Numbered from the stretch's first letter, positions 8,870 to 18,711 are shown. The stretch: 64,000 nt of DNA from Flavobacteria bacterium BBFL7 (GCA_000153385.1 CH672374.1:942958-1006957); one strand, 5' to 3'. Numbers and translations are program-made. Notes: generated by a model from the letters alone, not told the origin.

Positions 8870-10245
8870 TGAGTGTTACTCTTTTTGATAAGATTCTAGA
8901 TTGTTCTCAAATTATAAGCGGTAAGGATCTTGAGACACGTTATCATCATATATGGCATATGGACCAGCCATTAAATGCTATGTGTTTACTTATGCCTGCA
9001 AGCACTCAAGAGGTAAGCAGTATTATGAAAATTTGTTTTAAAAATGATTTACCTGTTGTAGTTCATGGTGGCTTAACAAATCTAGTAGGCAGTACTGAAA
9101 CTACTGGAAACGAAGTAGTCATATCTACAGAACGATTGAATAAAATAGAAGAGATTGATAGTTCTAGCCGTACGATGACGGTCCAATCTGGAGTAATACT
9201 GGAACATGTCCATGACGCTGCTGCGAGTGTAGATTTATTATTTCCGCTCAACTTTGGTGCTAAAGGTAGTGCTCAAATAGGTGGTGTGATTTCTACTAAT
9301 GCTGGTGGTTTAAGAGTGCTCAAATATGGTATGACTCGACAACTGATTCTAGGTATAGAAGCCGTGACGGCAGATGGCACGATTATATCGTCCATGAAAA
9401 AAATCATTAAGGACAATAGTGCTTATGATATAAAGCAACTTTTCATAGGGTCTGAAGGCACATTAGGAATCGTCACAAAAGCGATTTTAAAATTAGAAGA
9501 AGCTCCTAGCAGTCGTAATGCCGCATATATAGGATTTAACCACTATGACAATGTAGTTTCTTTTCTTAAATATATGGATGGCCATCTAGCTGGAAAGTTA
9601 AGTGGTTTTGAACTAATATGGCGTAATAGTTATGAGCAAATGACGAGCGTAAGTCATGCTGTAAGACCACCATTACCTTATGATTATAACTATTATGTAC
9701 TTATTGAAGCACTAGGCAGTCATCCACAGAATGACCATGCAGAATTCCAAATTTTACTGGAAAAAGCTCTTGAAAAGGAACAGATACTTGATGCTGTTAT
9801 GGCACAATCACCTAGTGACGTGGAATGGTTTTTTAGAATCAGGGAAGATGTCAACAACCTAGTTGACTTTATGAAACATGACCAACATTTTGACATCAGT
9901 TTACCTATACCTTTAATTGGTGATTATATTGGTGATCGTTATGAATCGCTCGCTCAAATAGAAGGCGTAGAACAGATCTATGCTTTCGGTCATGTTGCAG
10001 ATGGCAATATTCACTTTATGATAGGAAAGACTCATTTAGGTCTAGATTTAAAAAAAGAAATAGATCATTGTATCTATGATGGACTTAAGGAAATAGGCGG
10101 ATCTGTAAGTGCCGAGCATGGTATAGGTACTCATAAGAAGGATTACCTTAATTTATGTCGTACACCTGAAGAAATAATTTTAATGAAATCTCTTAAATCT
10201 TCTATGGATCCTAGAGGTTTATTAAATCCAGGTAAAATTTTCTAA
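8869..10245 (+). CDS. FAD-linked 2-hydroxyacid dehydrogenase/oxidase (GlcD/D2HGDH type)
   Basis: 458-residue flavoprotein of the VAO/PCMH superfamily. The FAD-binding half carries VVVHGGLTNLVGSTETTGNEV (about 63-83) and NFGAKGSAQIGGVISTNAGGLRVLKYG (about 125-151). The C-terminal half carries IYAFGHVADGNIHFMIG and SVSAEHGIGTHKKDYL, which hold the substrate and metal His residues typical of D-lactate, glycolate and D-2-hydroxyglutarate dehydrogenases. Length fits the family. The exact substrate cannot be read from sequence. The last bases overlap the convergent membrane-protein gene at 10242. Confidence 0.9.
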   Translation: MSVTLFDKILDCSQIISGKDLETRYHHIWHMDQPLNAMCLLMPASTQEVSSIMKICFKNDLPVVVHGGLTNLVGSTETTGNEVVISTERLNKIEEIDSSSRTMTVQSGVILEHVHDAAASVDLLFPLNFGAKGSAQIGGVISTNAGGLRVLKYGMTRQLILGIEAVTADGTIISSMKKIIKDNSAYDIKQLFIGSEGTLGIVTKAILKLEEAPSSRNAAYIGFNHYDNVVSFLKYMDGHLAGKLSGFELIWRNSYEQMTSVSHAVRPPLPYDYNYYVLIEALGSHPQNDHAEFQILLEKALEKEQILDAVMAQSPSDVEWFFRIREDVNNLVDFMKHDQHFDISLPIPLIGDYIGDRYESLAQIEGVEQIYAFGHVADGNIHFMIGKTHLGLDLKKEIDHCIYDGLKEIGGSVSAEHGIGTHKKDYLNLCRTPEEIILMKSLKSSMDPRGLLNPGKIF

Positions 10246-10973
10246 TCCACATAATCCTGAGAAAGCTCTTCATTATTTTCTATATAGCAAAATCGCGTTA
10301 AAATATAGAGTCCAAATAGACAGCTACCTCTTTCAATAAAATAGAATCGAAGCGGAAATAGCTCATAATAATAAGCTACCATCGCGGCAAAATCTGCAAA
10401 TACAAATGCAAATGTAGCATACATAAGATATGCAGAATTAAATGTACTTCTCGTGGCGTTTGAGAAGCCTACTAAAAGGCAAGTGGTAATTCCTATAACA
10501 CCAGTTATTAATATTAAAGAATTCTCTACCGGACCTTGTATTTTGTGATCAAAATTATTGACATTGTAAAAGTGAAAAGCAATATGCATTACATATATAA
10601 ACAGAAAGGTAATGTACTCGTACTTTTTTATCAACCTCCATTCAATACTCCTAATTACCCATGTAACAATTATTAAATAGACCAATATTGTTGCCACTAA
10701 ATACAAGGCTTTCCCATAAAGAAAATCGTAATAATAAAAACCTATACTTGAAAGAATAAGTAATCCATATATAACATATAACCATTTACTATAATGACCT
10801 ACAACGATAAGGAAATACAACGCAACTGCTAGTGTAGATGCTATTCTAGCAATTCTTATATACCCAACATCACCTATTGACAAAATCACAATGTTAATGG
10901 CTATAAATACAGCACTCAGAACTAACATTTGAGTTCTTATGGAAAGACGGGTAAACCAATTCAACTGAGGCAT
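10242..10973 (-). CDS. Multi-pass membrane protein, perhaps YhhN/TMEM86-like
   Basis: 243 residues with about seven or eight hydrophobic helices (for example MLVLSAVFIAINIVILSIG, LYFLIVVGHY, LVATILVYLIIVTWV, ILITGVIGITTCLLVGF, LMYATFAFVFADFAAMVAYYYE). The C-terminal AFVFADF...RFYFIERGSCLFGLYILTRFCY is reminiscent of the lysoplasmalogenase-like YhhN family, but this is a weak resemblance. Monocistronic, convergent with the FAD enzyme. Function otherwise unknown. Confidence 0.6.
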   Translation of the reverse strand: MPQLNWFTRLSIRTQMLVLSAVFIAINIVILSIGDVGYIRIARIASTLAVALYFLIVVGHYSKWLYVIYGLLILSSIGFYYYDFLYGKALYLVATILVYLIIVTWVIRSIEWRLIKKYEYITFLFIYVMHIAFHFYNVNNFDHKIQGPVENSLILITGVIGITTCLLVGFSNATRSTFNSAYLMYATFAFVFADFAAMVAYYYELFPLRFYFIERGSCLFGLYILTRFCYIENNEELSQDYVD

Positions 10974-11100
10974 ATTCTATATATCATTAATATTCACTTT
11001 CGAATATTATACATACCCTTAATATAAACTATATCTTATAAATATCCGAATTTTTCATAATCATAGAATTAACCTAGAACTAATTATTGTCTATCTAACC

Positions 11101-13443
11101 TTATCTCAAAAGAGAGAAATGTCCGCTATAGGTATTGCCATTTTGACGTTTTATAACAAACCAGTAATCACTAGAAGGTAACGGCTCACCATTATAGGTT
11201 CCATCCCATCCTATTCCATCGGCACTAATTTGTTTAAGAAGTTTACCAAACCTGTCATAAATAAATATTTTATTATCAGGCTCATAACGACTATTTATTA
11301 TTTGCCAGAAATCATGATATCCATCTCCATTAGGTGTGAAATAACGTGGATGATATAACATAAATATATCTTGAGAAACCGTAGCACATCCTTCAAGATC
11401 ACGAACATAAACAGTGTACTTATCAATAGTTAGGTCAGTAAAAGTATTTGAGCTTTGAAAATTTAATCCATCAATAGAATATTCAAAATTACCTTCACCA
11501 CTCACTTCAATGGTAATAGAATTACTATTAAGAGTCCAATCCTCTACAACCACATCGGTAATTTGAACATCTGTATTAAGTACATCAAAAGTATAGTCAG
11601 CTTCACATCTAGTTGTACCTTGAATATTAGAAACAATTACACTGTAAGTACCAGGCGTATCGATAGTAATCATAGAAGACATTTCTCCTGTGGACCATAA
11701 ATAATCATCATATCCATTCCCTGCATCAATTGTAAAAGGCTGATTATCGCATAGATAATATTCAGACTCCAGTAATAATTGCGGACTTTCTATAAGTTGA
11801 AGTTCAAAAGAAGTTGTATCTGAGCATATCTCACTTCCCACAACACTAACGCGTGCAATTATTTCTTGATTAATTGCAGTATTCATGTAGTTTAATGGGT
11901 TACTTATAGGTAAGTCTGCATTTAAGTCTGCAACGGATTCATAATAATCAACTCGCAAGCCGTTAGGACCTTGTCCATTTAGAATAACTGTATTTTGAAC
12001 CGTTAGATCAAAAATTTCTGAACCATTAGCATCATTATCACATTGAACTAAATCATTAACCCCATATGCGATTGGACTATCATAAATTGTTACAACACGA
12101 TTCTCAACAAAAACTTGCCCAGTAACTGCCTCAGTAACACTTAAGCTCACACTATAATCTCCAGAAACAGTATAACTATGTACTGGGTTTTCTAAATTTG
12201 AAGTTGTTCCATCTCCTAAATCCCATAAGATTGTTGAATATGATTGAGATAAATTTGCTGTAAACTGAGTACTATCTCCTAAACAAATATTCTCAACAAT
12301 AAAACCAATATCAAAATACGATTGCACAAATGGAGGCAATCCTAGTCGAGATAGTTTATTATTTAATGTAACACCATTTGAGGAATATCCTGACAAAGAA
12401 CCTGGTTCATCAGGATCAGTAATAACACCTAGCCTATCATATCCATCTTGTGCTATATAGATTCTTCCATCCTGCGCTAATTGCAGAGAGTTATTAGAAC
12501 CTGTAACAGTATTTGAAGATTGCGCACCCAAAAAAAATTTAGAATTATCAACGTCTACAGCATTAAAGTTTAGCAAATCAAATTGAAATACGCCTTCAAA
12601 ACTTTCTGTTACATATAAGTATCTACTGCGTGGACTAAATTCAACACCATAGATTTTAGAATTATTAGTTCCCATGTTAGTCCCAAAAGAAGTCAATTGA
12701 AACGAATTACTAAGTATCCCTGTAGTAGTATCAAAATCCAGTAACTCTAAGATTTCAGACTCATTATAAACAACAGCTACTTTAGTACCATCAGGCGATG
12801 CTTTCATTTGACCTATAGTATCTGCAAGTACATTTACATTATTACCTACAGCGCTAATCACAGGATTCATATTGATCCCATTAACATCTACTAGATAAGA
12901 TGTAAACTCATTAGAGTCGTATTTATGAGCAATTACCCAAACATCTGTACCATTTGAATGACTTACCGCCGTGATTTTCTCTGTAGTTGGATCATGTAAA
13001 AGTATATTTTTATCAGTAGTCACTGCGCCTAATCCGGTATCAAGTGACATATCTACAACACTATACCTTAGACCACCAGGAGCCGCTAGAGACTGCAAGG
13101 TGAAAATATAATACAGATTAGTATTCCCAGGATGCGGTACTATTAAACCAGATTGTGTACTAGACGAATTACCTTGTAGTTGTGAGCCATTAGGCATCAC
13201 TAAATGGTCCCTATTATAAACACTTCTACCATCTGTATAAAACCTAAGGTTTCCTTGAGAATCTGATATAGCCGCACAACCTTCGGCGGTATTTAGATTT
13301 CCATTTATTAAAGCTATAGGAAAACCACCGTTAAAAGTTAATCCTGCATTTTCACCAAAATACCAATTGCTCGCCTCACCTTGCCCATGTAAAAAGTTAA
13401 ATGAAAATAACAATAAGGCTATGTATAGGTATGATAATCTCAA
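11101..13443 (-). CDS. T9SS type B sorting-domain surface protein with PKD domain
   Basis: 780-residue secreted protein. A signal peptide (LYIALLLFSFNFLHGQ) is followed by a propeller-like region (about 20-370) that reads like stored program data (SPDGTKVAVVYNESE, LAQDGRIYIAQDG). A PKD domain follows (about 388-445; YSTILWDLGDGTTSNLENPVHSYTVSGDYSVSLSV), then Ig-like strands. A C-terminal gliding-motility-associated CTD closes the protein (YFTPNGDGYHDFWQI...IYDRFGKLLKQI...WDGTYNG), the type B signal for the type IX secretion system. It is therefore exported across the outer membrane and placed on the surface or released. Ligand unknown. Confidence 0.93.
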   Translation of the reverse strand: MRLSYLYIALLLFSFNFLHGQGEASNWYFGENAGLTFNGGFPIALINGNLNTAEGCAAISDSQGNLRFYTDGRSVYNRDHLVMPNGSQLQGNSSSTQSGLIVPHPGNTNLYYIFTLQSLAAPGGLRYSVVDMSLDTGLGAVTTDKNILLHDPTTEKITAVSHSNGTDVWVIAHKYDSNEFTSYLVDVNGINMNPVISAVGNNVNVLADTIGQMKASPDGTKVAVVYNESEILELLDFDTTTGILSNSFQLTSFGTNMGTNNSKIYGVEFSPRSRYLYVTESFEGVFQFDLLNFNAVDVDNSKFFLGAQSSNTVTGSNNSLQLAQDGRIYIAQDGYDRLGVITDPDEPGSLSGYSSNGVTLNNKLSRLGLPPFVQSYFDIGFIVENICLGDSTQFTANLSQSYSTILWDLGDGTTSNLENPVHSYTVSGDYSVSLSVTEAVTGQVFVENRVVTIYDSPIAYGVNDLVQCDNDANGSEIFDLTVQNTVILNGQGPNGLRVDYYESVADLNADLPISNPLNYMNTAINQEIIARVSVVGSEICSDTTSFELQLIESPQLLLESEYYLCDNQPFTIDAGNGYDDYLWSTGEMSSMITIDTPGTYSVIVSNIQGTTRCEADYTFDVLNTDVQITDVVVEDWTLNSNSITIEVSGEGNFEYSIDGLNFQSSNTFTDLTIDKYTVYVRDLEGCATVSQDIFMLYHPRYFTPNGDGYHDFWQIINSRYEPDNKIFIYDRFGKLLKQISADGIGWDGTYNGEPLPSSDYWFVIKRQNGNTYSGHFSLLR

Positions 13444-13482
13444 GTTTATAGTAATTTAGAGATGCAATTTAATTGGTTATTC

Positions 13483-13496
13483 GCTTTCGCGAAAGC
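13483..13496. repeat. 14-bp core of the palindrome, GCTTTCGCGAAAGC, copy 3 (intergenic)
   Basis: Lies 40 bp upstream of the T9SS gene on the minus strand. Flanked by TTC on the left and AAA on the right, so the palindromic core is slightly shorter than in other copies. Confidence 0.95.
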
Positions 13497-13517
13497 AAAT
13501 CATCAAAAACATAAACA

Positions 13518-13550
13518 TAAAAAAAGGCTACTCCTAGAAGTAACCTTTTT
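13518..13550 (-). terminator. Probable intrinsic terminator for the DnaQ-like exonuclease gene
   Basis: Stem AAAAGGCTACT / AGTAACCTTTT with one mismatch and a 6-nt loop. Read on the minus strand it is followed by a T-run, as expected for a terminator of the gene ending at 13706. Confidence 0.55.
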
Positions 13551-13705
13551 GAAAAGATTGAAACTGTATATCAATTTTTAGACAATTTAATATTTTGGAC
13601 GCCTTCAACTGAAGTGAAACCATTCAGTATAAAATACGATAATAAGCAAATGGCATCTAGAATTATAAATCAACTAAAATGTGTGAAATAAAAGGTTTTA
13701 CGATA

Positions 13706-14473
13706 CTATTTATTAAAACCTCTTAACTTTATAGCTGTTAGCACTTTCTTTGTATATAAAGGAAAATCTGCATTTTGAATCCAACTGTAATAACCTGGCT
13801 CTTTTTCTAATACATCCACTACCTTTTTCCCTTTATGTTTTCCAAAGTTGAAGCATTCTTCTCCTTGATCATTAAAAGCTAACATTCCTGCAAAATCAAC
13901 CGGTTTACGTCGCGTTGAAAATTCTGCGAGTGCATTCATATCATTTTCAAGATCTGGATAACGATCCAATTGACCTTTGAGAACTTCATAAGTAGCAATT
14001 GTATCTGCCTCGGCACTATGGGCATTTGTCAAATCTTTATCGCAATAAAATTTATACGCCGCGACTAGAGTACGTTGCTCCATTTTATGGAAAATATTTT
14101 GCACATCAATAGCATTACGATTTCCCATTTCAAAATCAACACCAGCTCTCAGCATTTCTTCAGCAAGTAATGGTATATCAAATCTATTTGAGTTAAAACC
14201 TGCCAGATCAGAATCTTTAATAATATTATGGATTTCGTGAGCCAACTCCTTAAACGTGGGCTCATCCTTTACCATATCGTCCGTTATACCATGTACAGCA
14301 GTAGTTGCGGCTGGTATAGGAACAGTAGGATTTACTCTATAAGTATATGTTTTTTCAGTACCATCAGGCAAGACTTTATGTATAGCTATTTCTACAATAC
14401 GATCCTTTGAAATATTAACTCCGGTTGTTTCAAGATCAAAAAAACAAATAGGTCTACGTAAATTGAGTTGCAT
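13706..14473 (-). CDS. DnaQ-like 3'-5' exonuclease with C-terminal accessory domain
   Basis: 255 residues from the ATG at 14473 (MQLNLRRPICFFDLETTG). The frame stays open further upstream to 14536, but that extension contains the palindrome copy 4 and no recognisable protein, so the later start is preferred. DEDDh residues are visible: Asp13 and Glu15 in FFDLETTG, the Asp in SNRFDIPLL, and His and Asp in NAHSAEADTIAT. After residue about 200 comes FNFGKHKGKKVVDVLEKEPGYYSWIQNADFP, an accessory domain seen in exonuclease X-like proteins. It is probably a DNA repair or proofreading-type exonuclease acting in the cytoplasm, not necessarily the replicative epsilon subunit. Confidence 0.88.
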   Translation of the reverse strand: MQLNLRRPICFFDLETTGVNISKDRIVEIAIHKVLPDGTEKTYTYRVNPTVPIPAATTAVHGITDDMVKDEPTFKELAHEIHNIIKDSDLAGFNSNRFDIPLLAEEMLRAGVDFEMGNRNAIDVQNIFHKMEQRTLVAAYKFYCDKDLTNAHSAEADTIATYEVLKGQLDRYPDLENDMNALAEFSTRRKPVDFAGMLAFNDQGEECFNFGKHKGKKVVDVLEKEPGYYSWIQNADFPLYTKKVLTAIKLRGFNK

Positions 14474-14509
14474 ATGGATAATTTTTAATTTTAAAAGCTT
14501 TGAGAAAAA

Positions 14510-14525
14510 CGCTTTCGCAAAAGCG
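14510..14525. repeat. Palindrome variant CGCTTTCGCAAAAGCG, copy 4
   Basis: One mismatch from the perfect palindrome. It lies just upstream of the chosen exonuclease start. In the extended frame it would read AFAKA, the same frame as all coding copies, so it may be a decaying copy or part of an older longer start. Confidence 0.85.
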
Positions 14526-14656
14526 TATCCTAACAAGATTTAAGTATTGAAACTTCATTATTTTTACAAAGATAGCCGGTACAGGTTTCAAGGCATGAAA
14601 TTTGTAAAATAACTTTTGAAAAGATAATATTTCTAATATTTCAAGAACAACCTAAA

Positions 14657-15043
14657 ATGAACGGATTTAAATTAGTTACAGCATTATTTTTATTTATAGT
14701 AGCAATACCATTACAACAACAACCGGAAGGTGTTTTAATTACTGTAGAAAAAGGTCATAAGAAAATTACCTATTATGCAGAGAATGTAACCGAAAATGAT
14801 ATTGATCTATTCTTTAAGGTTAATAGTACTGGTTTCCGTCGCAGTGCAGATAGACCAATGATTGAAACCATACCTGCCAAAACTAAAAAAGCACTTATTA
14901 CACTTATTCCACTAAAAGGCAAAGACACTACACATACTTATATTGCTGTAGTTACTAAAAAAGAAAATAATATTGAATTACGTAAAACAGATACGATTAT
15001 AAAAGACGTGATGCGCATAGACCCTAGAAAGAAGAAGAACTAA
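14657..15043 (+). CDS. 128-residue exported protein, function unknown
   Basis: The N-terminus MNGFKLVTALFLFIVAIPLQQ is a signal peptide. The rest is basic and strand-rich (VLITVEKGHKKITYYAENVTENDIDLFFKVNSTGFRRSADRP...), suggesting a small periplasmic beta-domain. It ends in a run of basic residues (RIDPRKKKN). The last 20 bp overlap the convergent flippase gene. Family not recognised. Confidence 0.65.
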   Translation: MNGFKLVTALFLFIVAIPLQQQPEGVLITVEKGHKKITYYAENVTENDIDLFFKVNSTGFRRSADRPMIETIPAKTKKALITLIPLKGKDTTHTYIAVVTKKENNIELRKTDTIIKDVMRIDPRKKKN

Positions 15044-16325
15044 AAACCTCTTTTCTTAATAATAGTAAAATTATCATTAGGTACACCACATAATTGAAGA
15101 GATGTGCCATCAAAATACCTTCTACACCATAAAACGGCAATAACCACTTGCTAAATAGATAAAAACTTAGAACACTTAGCACCTCTGCTATTAGATACTT
15201 TTTAATGTCATTGCGCGCAATAAACTGAAAAGCAAGAACGGTTGATACAATTTTGACAAAGTCACCTATCAACTGCCATTTAAATAAAGGCCTCATACCA
15301 TTAAACTCTGCATTAAACATATAATGGATAATCAAATCTTTAGAAAAATAGACAGCTATTAACCCTACGATTAAAAAAGGTAAAATGGACTTGTAAAAAT
15401 GCATTACTGTAGATTTAAAATGAGCAGAGCTGTCATTTTGACTCAATTTAGGCAAGACATACATACTTATTAAGCTAGTCGCAAAAAGTATGTAATAACT
15501 TGAAATTCTTATTATTCCTTCCCACCAGCCTGCCTCAACATCGCCTACTTTTACTCGTACATCATTACGAACTAATATAGCCACTAATGGAAGTAAAAAT
15601 GCACTAACCAGTGCCATTATACTATATGATAAAAATTTTTTGGCAATTGCTGCATCCCATGTAAAACCAATAAGTTTAAAAAAAGAAACTTTTTTATCCA
15701 GAGTGTTTTTGAGAAAAACAATCCCGATAAAGCATTGTATGAACGGTACAATAACGATACCATACAAAGCACCTGTGAGGTTGTAATTATATATCAAATA
15801 AGCTGATATTAAAAATAAGATCAGACTCACAACAATCTGTAATACAATGTACTTTTTAAATATCTCAAAGCCTTGTAGCATAGAAGTTATAAAGACAAAA
15901 ACCACATAAAATGGTAAGGATATCGCAAATACTCTGAACGCGTTTGCAAAAGAAACATCTGCAGCAATAAGATAGTCATCTAACCATGGTGCGGCGATAA
16001 AAATAGTAATAGCTAGAATACAACTAGAAAAAATAGAAAGCAACCATGCCGTCTTATAATACTTTTTCAACTGGATGTAATCCTTACGATATGCTGCTGC
16101 ATATTTAACCAGACCATGCTCTATACCTAAAATCGCAAACGTCTGTATACCTTGAGTAAAATTGCGCAAATTCCCCATGATCGCCATTCCGGCGGCTCCA
16201 GCATAGTCAGCGATAATACGAGACATAATAGCACCTATAGCTATTTTAATAAGAATATAAACACCGTTGAAACTTGCTACTTTGAGCAATACATTTTTTG
16301 TAAAAAAACCTATGAGAGACCTCAT
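15024..16325 (-). CDS. Polysaccharide (O-antigen-type) flippase, Wzx-like
   Basis: 433 residues with about 12 membrane helices from the N-terminus (VLLKVASFNGVYILIKIAIGAIMSRIIADYAGAAGMAIMGNL) to the C-terminal GILMAHLFNYVVYLMIILLLL. This is the pattern of MATE/MOP-superfamily oligosaccharide flippases that move lipid-linked sugar units across the inner membrane. It overlaps the aminotransferase gene by one base, so the two are co-translated. In several O-antigen clusters this pair handles sugars such as dTDP-3-amino-hexoses. No glycosyltransferases are adjacent here, which is unusual for a full O-antigen locus. Confidence 0.88.
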   Translation of the reverse strand: MRSLIGFFTKNVLLKVASFNGVYILIKIAIGAIMSRIIADYAGAAGMAIMGNLRNFTQGIQTFAILGIEHGLVKYAAAYRKDYIQLKKYYKTAWLLSIFSSCILAITIFIAAPWLDDYLIAADVSFANAFRVFAISLPFYVVFVFITSMLQGFEIFKKYIVLQIVVSLILFLISAYLIYNYNLTGALYGIVIVPFIQCFIGIVFLKNTLDKKVSFFKLIGFTWDAAIAKKFLSYSIMALVSAFLLPLVAILVRNDVRVKVGDVEAGWWEGIIRISSYYILFATSLISMYVLPKLSQNDSSAHFKSTVMHFYKSILPFLIVGLIAVYFSKDLIIHYMFNAEFNGMRPLFKWQLIGDFVKIVSTVLAFQFIARNDIKKYLIAEVLSVLSFYLFSKWLLPFYGVEGILMAHLFNYVVYLMIILLLLRKEVFSSSSF

Positions 16326-17416
16326 TAATAATTATTTACAACCTTCACTACATATTCCATTTCTGTAAGTGACATTAATGGATGACAAGGTAAACTTACC
16401 TCTGTACGATGTAAGCGTTCTGCCTGCGGGAAGTTTAAATCATTTAATTCTTTAAAAGCTTCTTGTTGATGTGGCGGCACAGGATAGTGAACATTTGTTT
16501 CAATACCATTTTCTAGCATATAATTTTGAAAATGTTCTCGATCTGCGACAAAAACGGGAAACACATGCCAAGCGTTATGATTTAAAAATTCACGATCTGC
16601 AAGTGTGACATGATCATTTTTAAAATGATGATAATAAAACTGAGCAACCAGTAATCTTTTATTGTTATCGCTATCCAACTGCGCTAATCGATTACTTAAA
16701 AAGGCCGCTTGTAATGGATCTAATCTACTATTTACACCTTTTGCTGAGTTTAGAAATCGATTATCACGACCATAGTTAGCAAGTTTGCGAGCCATAGCCG
16801 CTAGTAAATGATCTTTTGTTGTGATTGCACCACCGTCACCTAAAGCACCTAGATTTTTTGTCGGATAGAATGAAAATGCACTTGCTCTTGCAATACTTCC
16901 AGATCGATTACCACTACTACTTATTGCACCATGTGATTGTGCACTATCACAATAGATTGGTTTTTGTTCCGCTTTCGCGAAAGCGTATACCTCATCACCT
17001 ACCAATTTCCCATACAAATCCACTGCTATCACAGCATCTACTTTAGCAATTTGCGACTTTAAGTCCTTAACTGAAAGTACAAGATTATTAACATCTACCG
17101 GTACTGGTTGCATTCCTGCATGAACAATACTTAAGAATGTGGCAATATATGTATGTGCTGGCACAAGTACTTTAGCATTAGGAGGAAGATTACCTAGTTC
17201 TTTTTCGGCTAGTAGGATTAAAGTCAGTGCATCTAAACCATTTCCCGTACTTACTACCTTATCGACACCACAATAGTTCCCAAATTGTTGTTCAAATCGT
17301 TCTACATACTTACCACCTATATACTGACCAGAATCACTAACTGCAGTGAATGATTGCTGATCTAAATGAAAAAAACGAGCATTGAGCTCTCGTAATGGTA
17401 AGTAAGAAATTTTCAA
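16325..17416 (-). CDS. DegT/DnrJ/EryC1/StrS-family sugar aminotransferase
   Basis: 363-residue PLP enzyme making amino sugars from keto-sugar nucleotides. Visible motifs are GGKYVERFEQQFGNYCGVDKVVSTGNGLDAL near the N-terminus, VIAVDLYGKLVG, CDSAQSHGA, and the PLP-lysine motif FYPTKNLGALGDGGA with Lys187. GVNSRLDPLQAAFLSNRLAQLD and NVHYPVPPHQQEAF complete the family signature. Length matches FdtB/QdtB-type dTDP-3-amino enzymes; the exact sugar is not determined. Copy 5 of the palindrome encodes AFAKA inside a surface-loop region (VYAFAKAEQKP). It is co-translated with the flippase. Confidence 0.92.
   Translation of the reverse strand: MKISYLPLRELNARFFHLDQQSFTAVSDSGQYIGGKYVERFEQQFGNYCGVDKVVSTGNGLDALTLILLAEKELGNLPPNAKVLVPAHTYIATFLSIVHAGMQPVPVDVNNLVLSVKDLKSQIAKVDAVIAVDLYGKLVGDEVYAFAKAEQKPIYCDSAQSHGAISSSGNRSGSIARASAFSFYPTKNLGALGDGGAITTKDHLLAAMARKLANYGRDNRFLNSAKGVNSRLDPLQAAFLSNRLAQLDSDNNKRLLVAQFYYHHFKNDHVTLADREFLNHNAWHVFPVFVADREHFQNYMLENGIETNVHYPVPPHQQEAFKELNDLNFPQAERLHRTEVSLPCHPLMSLTEMEYVVKVVNNY
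16970..16985. repeat. 16-bp palindrome CGCTTTCGCGAAAGCG, copy 5 (inside a coding sequence)
   Basis: Perfect copy within the aminotransferase gene, read as Ala-Phe-Ala-Lys-Ala. Confidence 0.97.
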
Positions 17417-17479
17417 TTTTATATGGTTGATATTGTTTAAACGATTCTAAAAATAAGAAAGTATTGAACAGTATAATTA

Positions 17480-17770
17480 TTATATTGTTCTAGTATAGTA
17501 TTGAAAAATAAAAAAGCTAGCTAATCCTATAAATAATAGGATGTTAATCCAAAAAGCAATTTTCTGACGTTTTGTTTTTTCTTCTCTTAAACTTAAAACT
17601 GAGCAAGTAAAACCAATTAAGATACTCATATATTGAAAAGTGATTAAGTAGGCAATAATCATATCAAACTGAGTACTGTTATCACGGTTTAACTGCGATA
17701 GAATTAAAAAAACCGATAACAAGATAACTGAAATCCATGCAAAATGTAGGGAACGCTTACTGTACTTCAT
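17480..17770 (-). CDS. 96-residue membrane protein, function unknown
   Basis: Three hydrophobic helices (FAWISVILLSVFLILSQL, MIIAYLITFQYMSILIGFTCSVLSL, IAFWINILLFIGLASFFIFQYY) connected by short charged loops. Its start lies 2 bp after the stop of the acetyltransferase gene, so the two are probably one operon. No family recognised. Confidence 0.65.
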   Translation of the reverse strand: MKYSKRSLHFAWISVILLSVFLILSQLNRDNSTQFDMIIAYLITFQYMSILIGFTCSVLSLREEKTKRQKIAFWINILLFIGLASFFIFQYYTRTI

Positions 17771-17772
17771 AA

Positions 17773-18711
17773 TTAAATTTTACTCCATTGTGAACTAAAC
17801 ACTGGCTGATTAATAGCTCCTAACTCTTCTTTAAAACGTTGTAAACCTCTATTAATCGTACCATCAATTTCATTCACATGACCATAATCGATGTATTGAT
17901 AATTTTGATCTTTAAAGTCTTTAGTCATTTCTATATATAAATAGTCTAATGCGCTAGTTTTCATACCTTTTATTGTAGCTGCTGCATATTGCGATTTTAC
18001 AATATTACCTTTAATAAAAAATGTTACTCCGGCTATTAATTCATCATCTTGATAAACTAATGATTGTTTAATCTGGTTCGGAAATCTAGAAGCTAACAAT
18101 TCTATTTCTTCAATACTGTGAACAGGATGAGCTTGATGTCTAGCTTTTAATTGAGGCTGCAAAACGGCATTCCAAAATGCAGAGAAATCATTATTAATCT
18201 TGAGAGTTAAATGATCAAATTTACCATTGCGATAGCCGCTCGTTTTTTTTGAAGAAATTTTTATTTCAGATTTTAAATCTACATGTAAATTATGCAAGGC
18301 ATGTACAGTATTAAAACCTAAAATATTGAATTGTTCTATAGTACTTACATGGTGTGAATTGTAAATTTCTGGTTGCCATTTTATTTGTATTGCGAGGTAT
18401 TGACTCTTGAGATAAAAGACAACATCTGTAACAATTGCTTTTAAAAGCTCTATTGATAAATCAACCTTCATAAAAATACCACCATAAGTCAAACCTTGAT
18501 GACTATAAAAATGGTCGCCAACCTCATTTCCAGGAACACAGGCTACTAACAAATCATTGTCATAAACCATCAAGCTAGCGTCTTCAAAACGGTCTTGATG
18601 ATAATCCATAAAATTTCTATTTAATAAAAAAGTACCATTGCAAGAATGCCTTATAAAGGTGTTCCATGCAATGGCGTTTTTTGGATAGTATTTTTGAATG
18701 GTAATATTCAA
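17773..18711 (-). CDS. GNAT-superfamily (FemAB-like) acyltransferase
   Basis: 312 residues with a two-lobed acyltransferase pattern. The N-terminal part includes FLLNRNFMDYHQDRFEDASLMVYDNDLLVACVPGNEVGDHFYSHQGLTYGG. The C-terminal part includes LVYQDDELIAGVTFFIKGNIVKSQYAAATIKGMKTSALDYLYIEMTKDFKDQNYQYIDYGHVNEIDGTINRGLQRFKEELG, typical of the FemAB/BioF2-like GNAT fold used on cell-envelope or sugar substrates. Soluble, no signal peptide. It lies next to the aminotransferase/flippase genes, so surface-polysaccharide or amino-sugar acylation is plausible but inferred. Confidence 0.78.
   Translation of the reverse strand: MNITIQKYYPKNAIAWNTFIRHSCNGTFLLNRNFMDYHQDRFEDASLMVYDNDLLVACVPGNEVGDHFYSHQGLTYGGIFMKVDLSIELLKAIVTDVVFYLKSQYLAIQIKWQPEIYNSHHVSTIEQFNILGFNTVHALHNLHVDLKSEIKISSKKTSGYRNGKFDHLTLKINNDFSAFWNAVLQPQLKARHQAHPVHSIEEIELLASRFPNQIKQSLVYQDDELIAGVTFFIKGNIVKSQYAAATIKGMKTSALDYLYIEMTKDFKDQNYQYIDYGHVNEIDGTINRGLQRFKEELGAINQPVFSSQWSKI

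Noticed and set aside
14473-14536. Longer N-terminus (MLGYAFAKAFF...) of the DnaQ-like exonuclease
   Set aside because: The extension contains the palindrome variant and no conserved sequence; the ATG at 14473 leads directly into the first catalytic motif.
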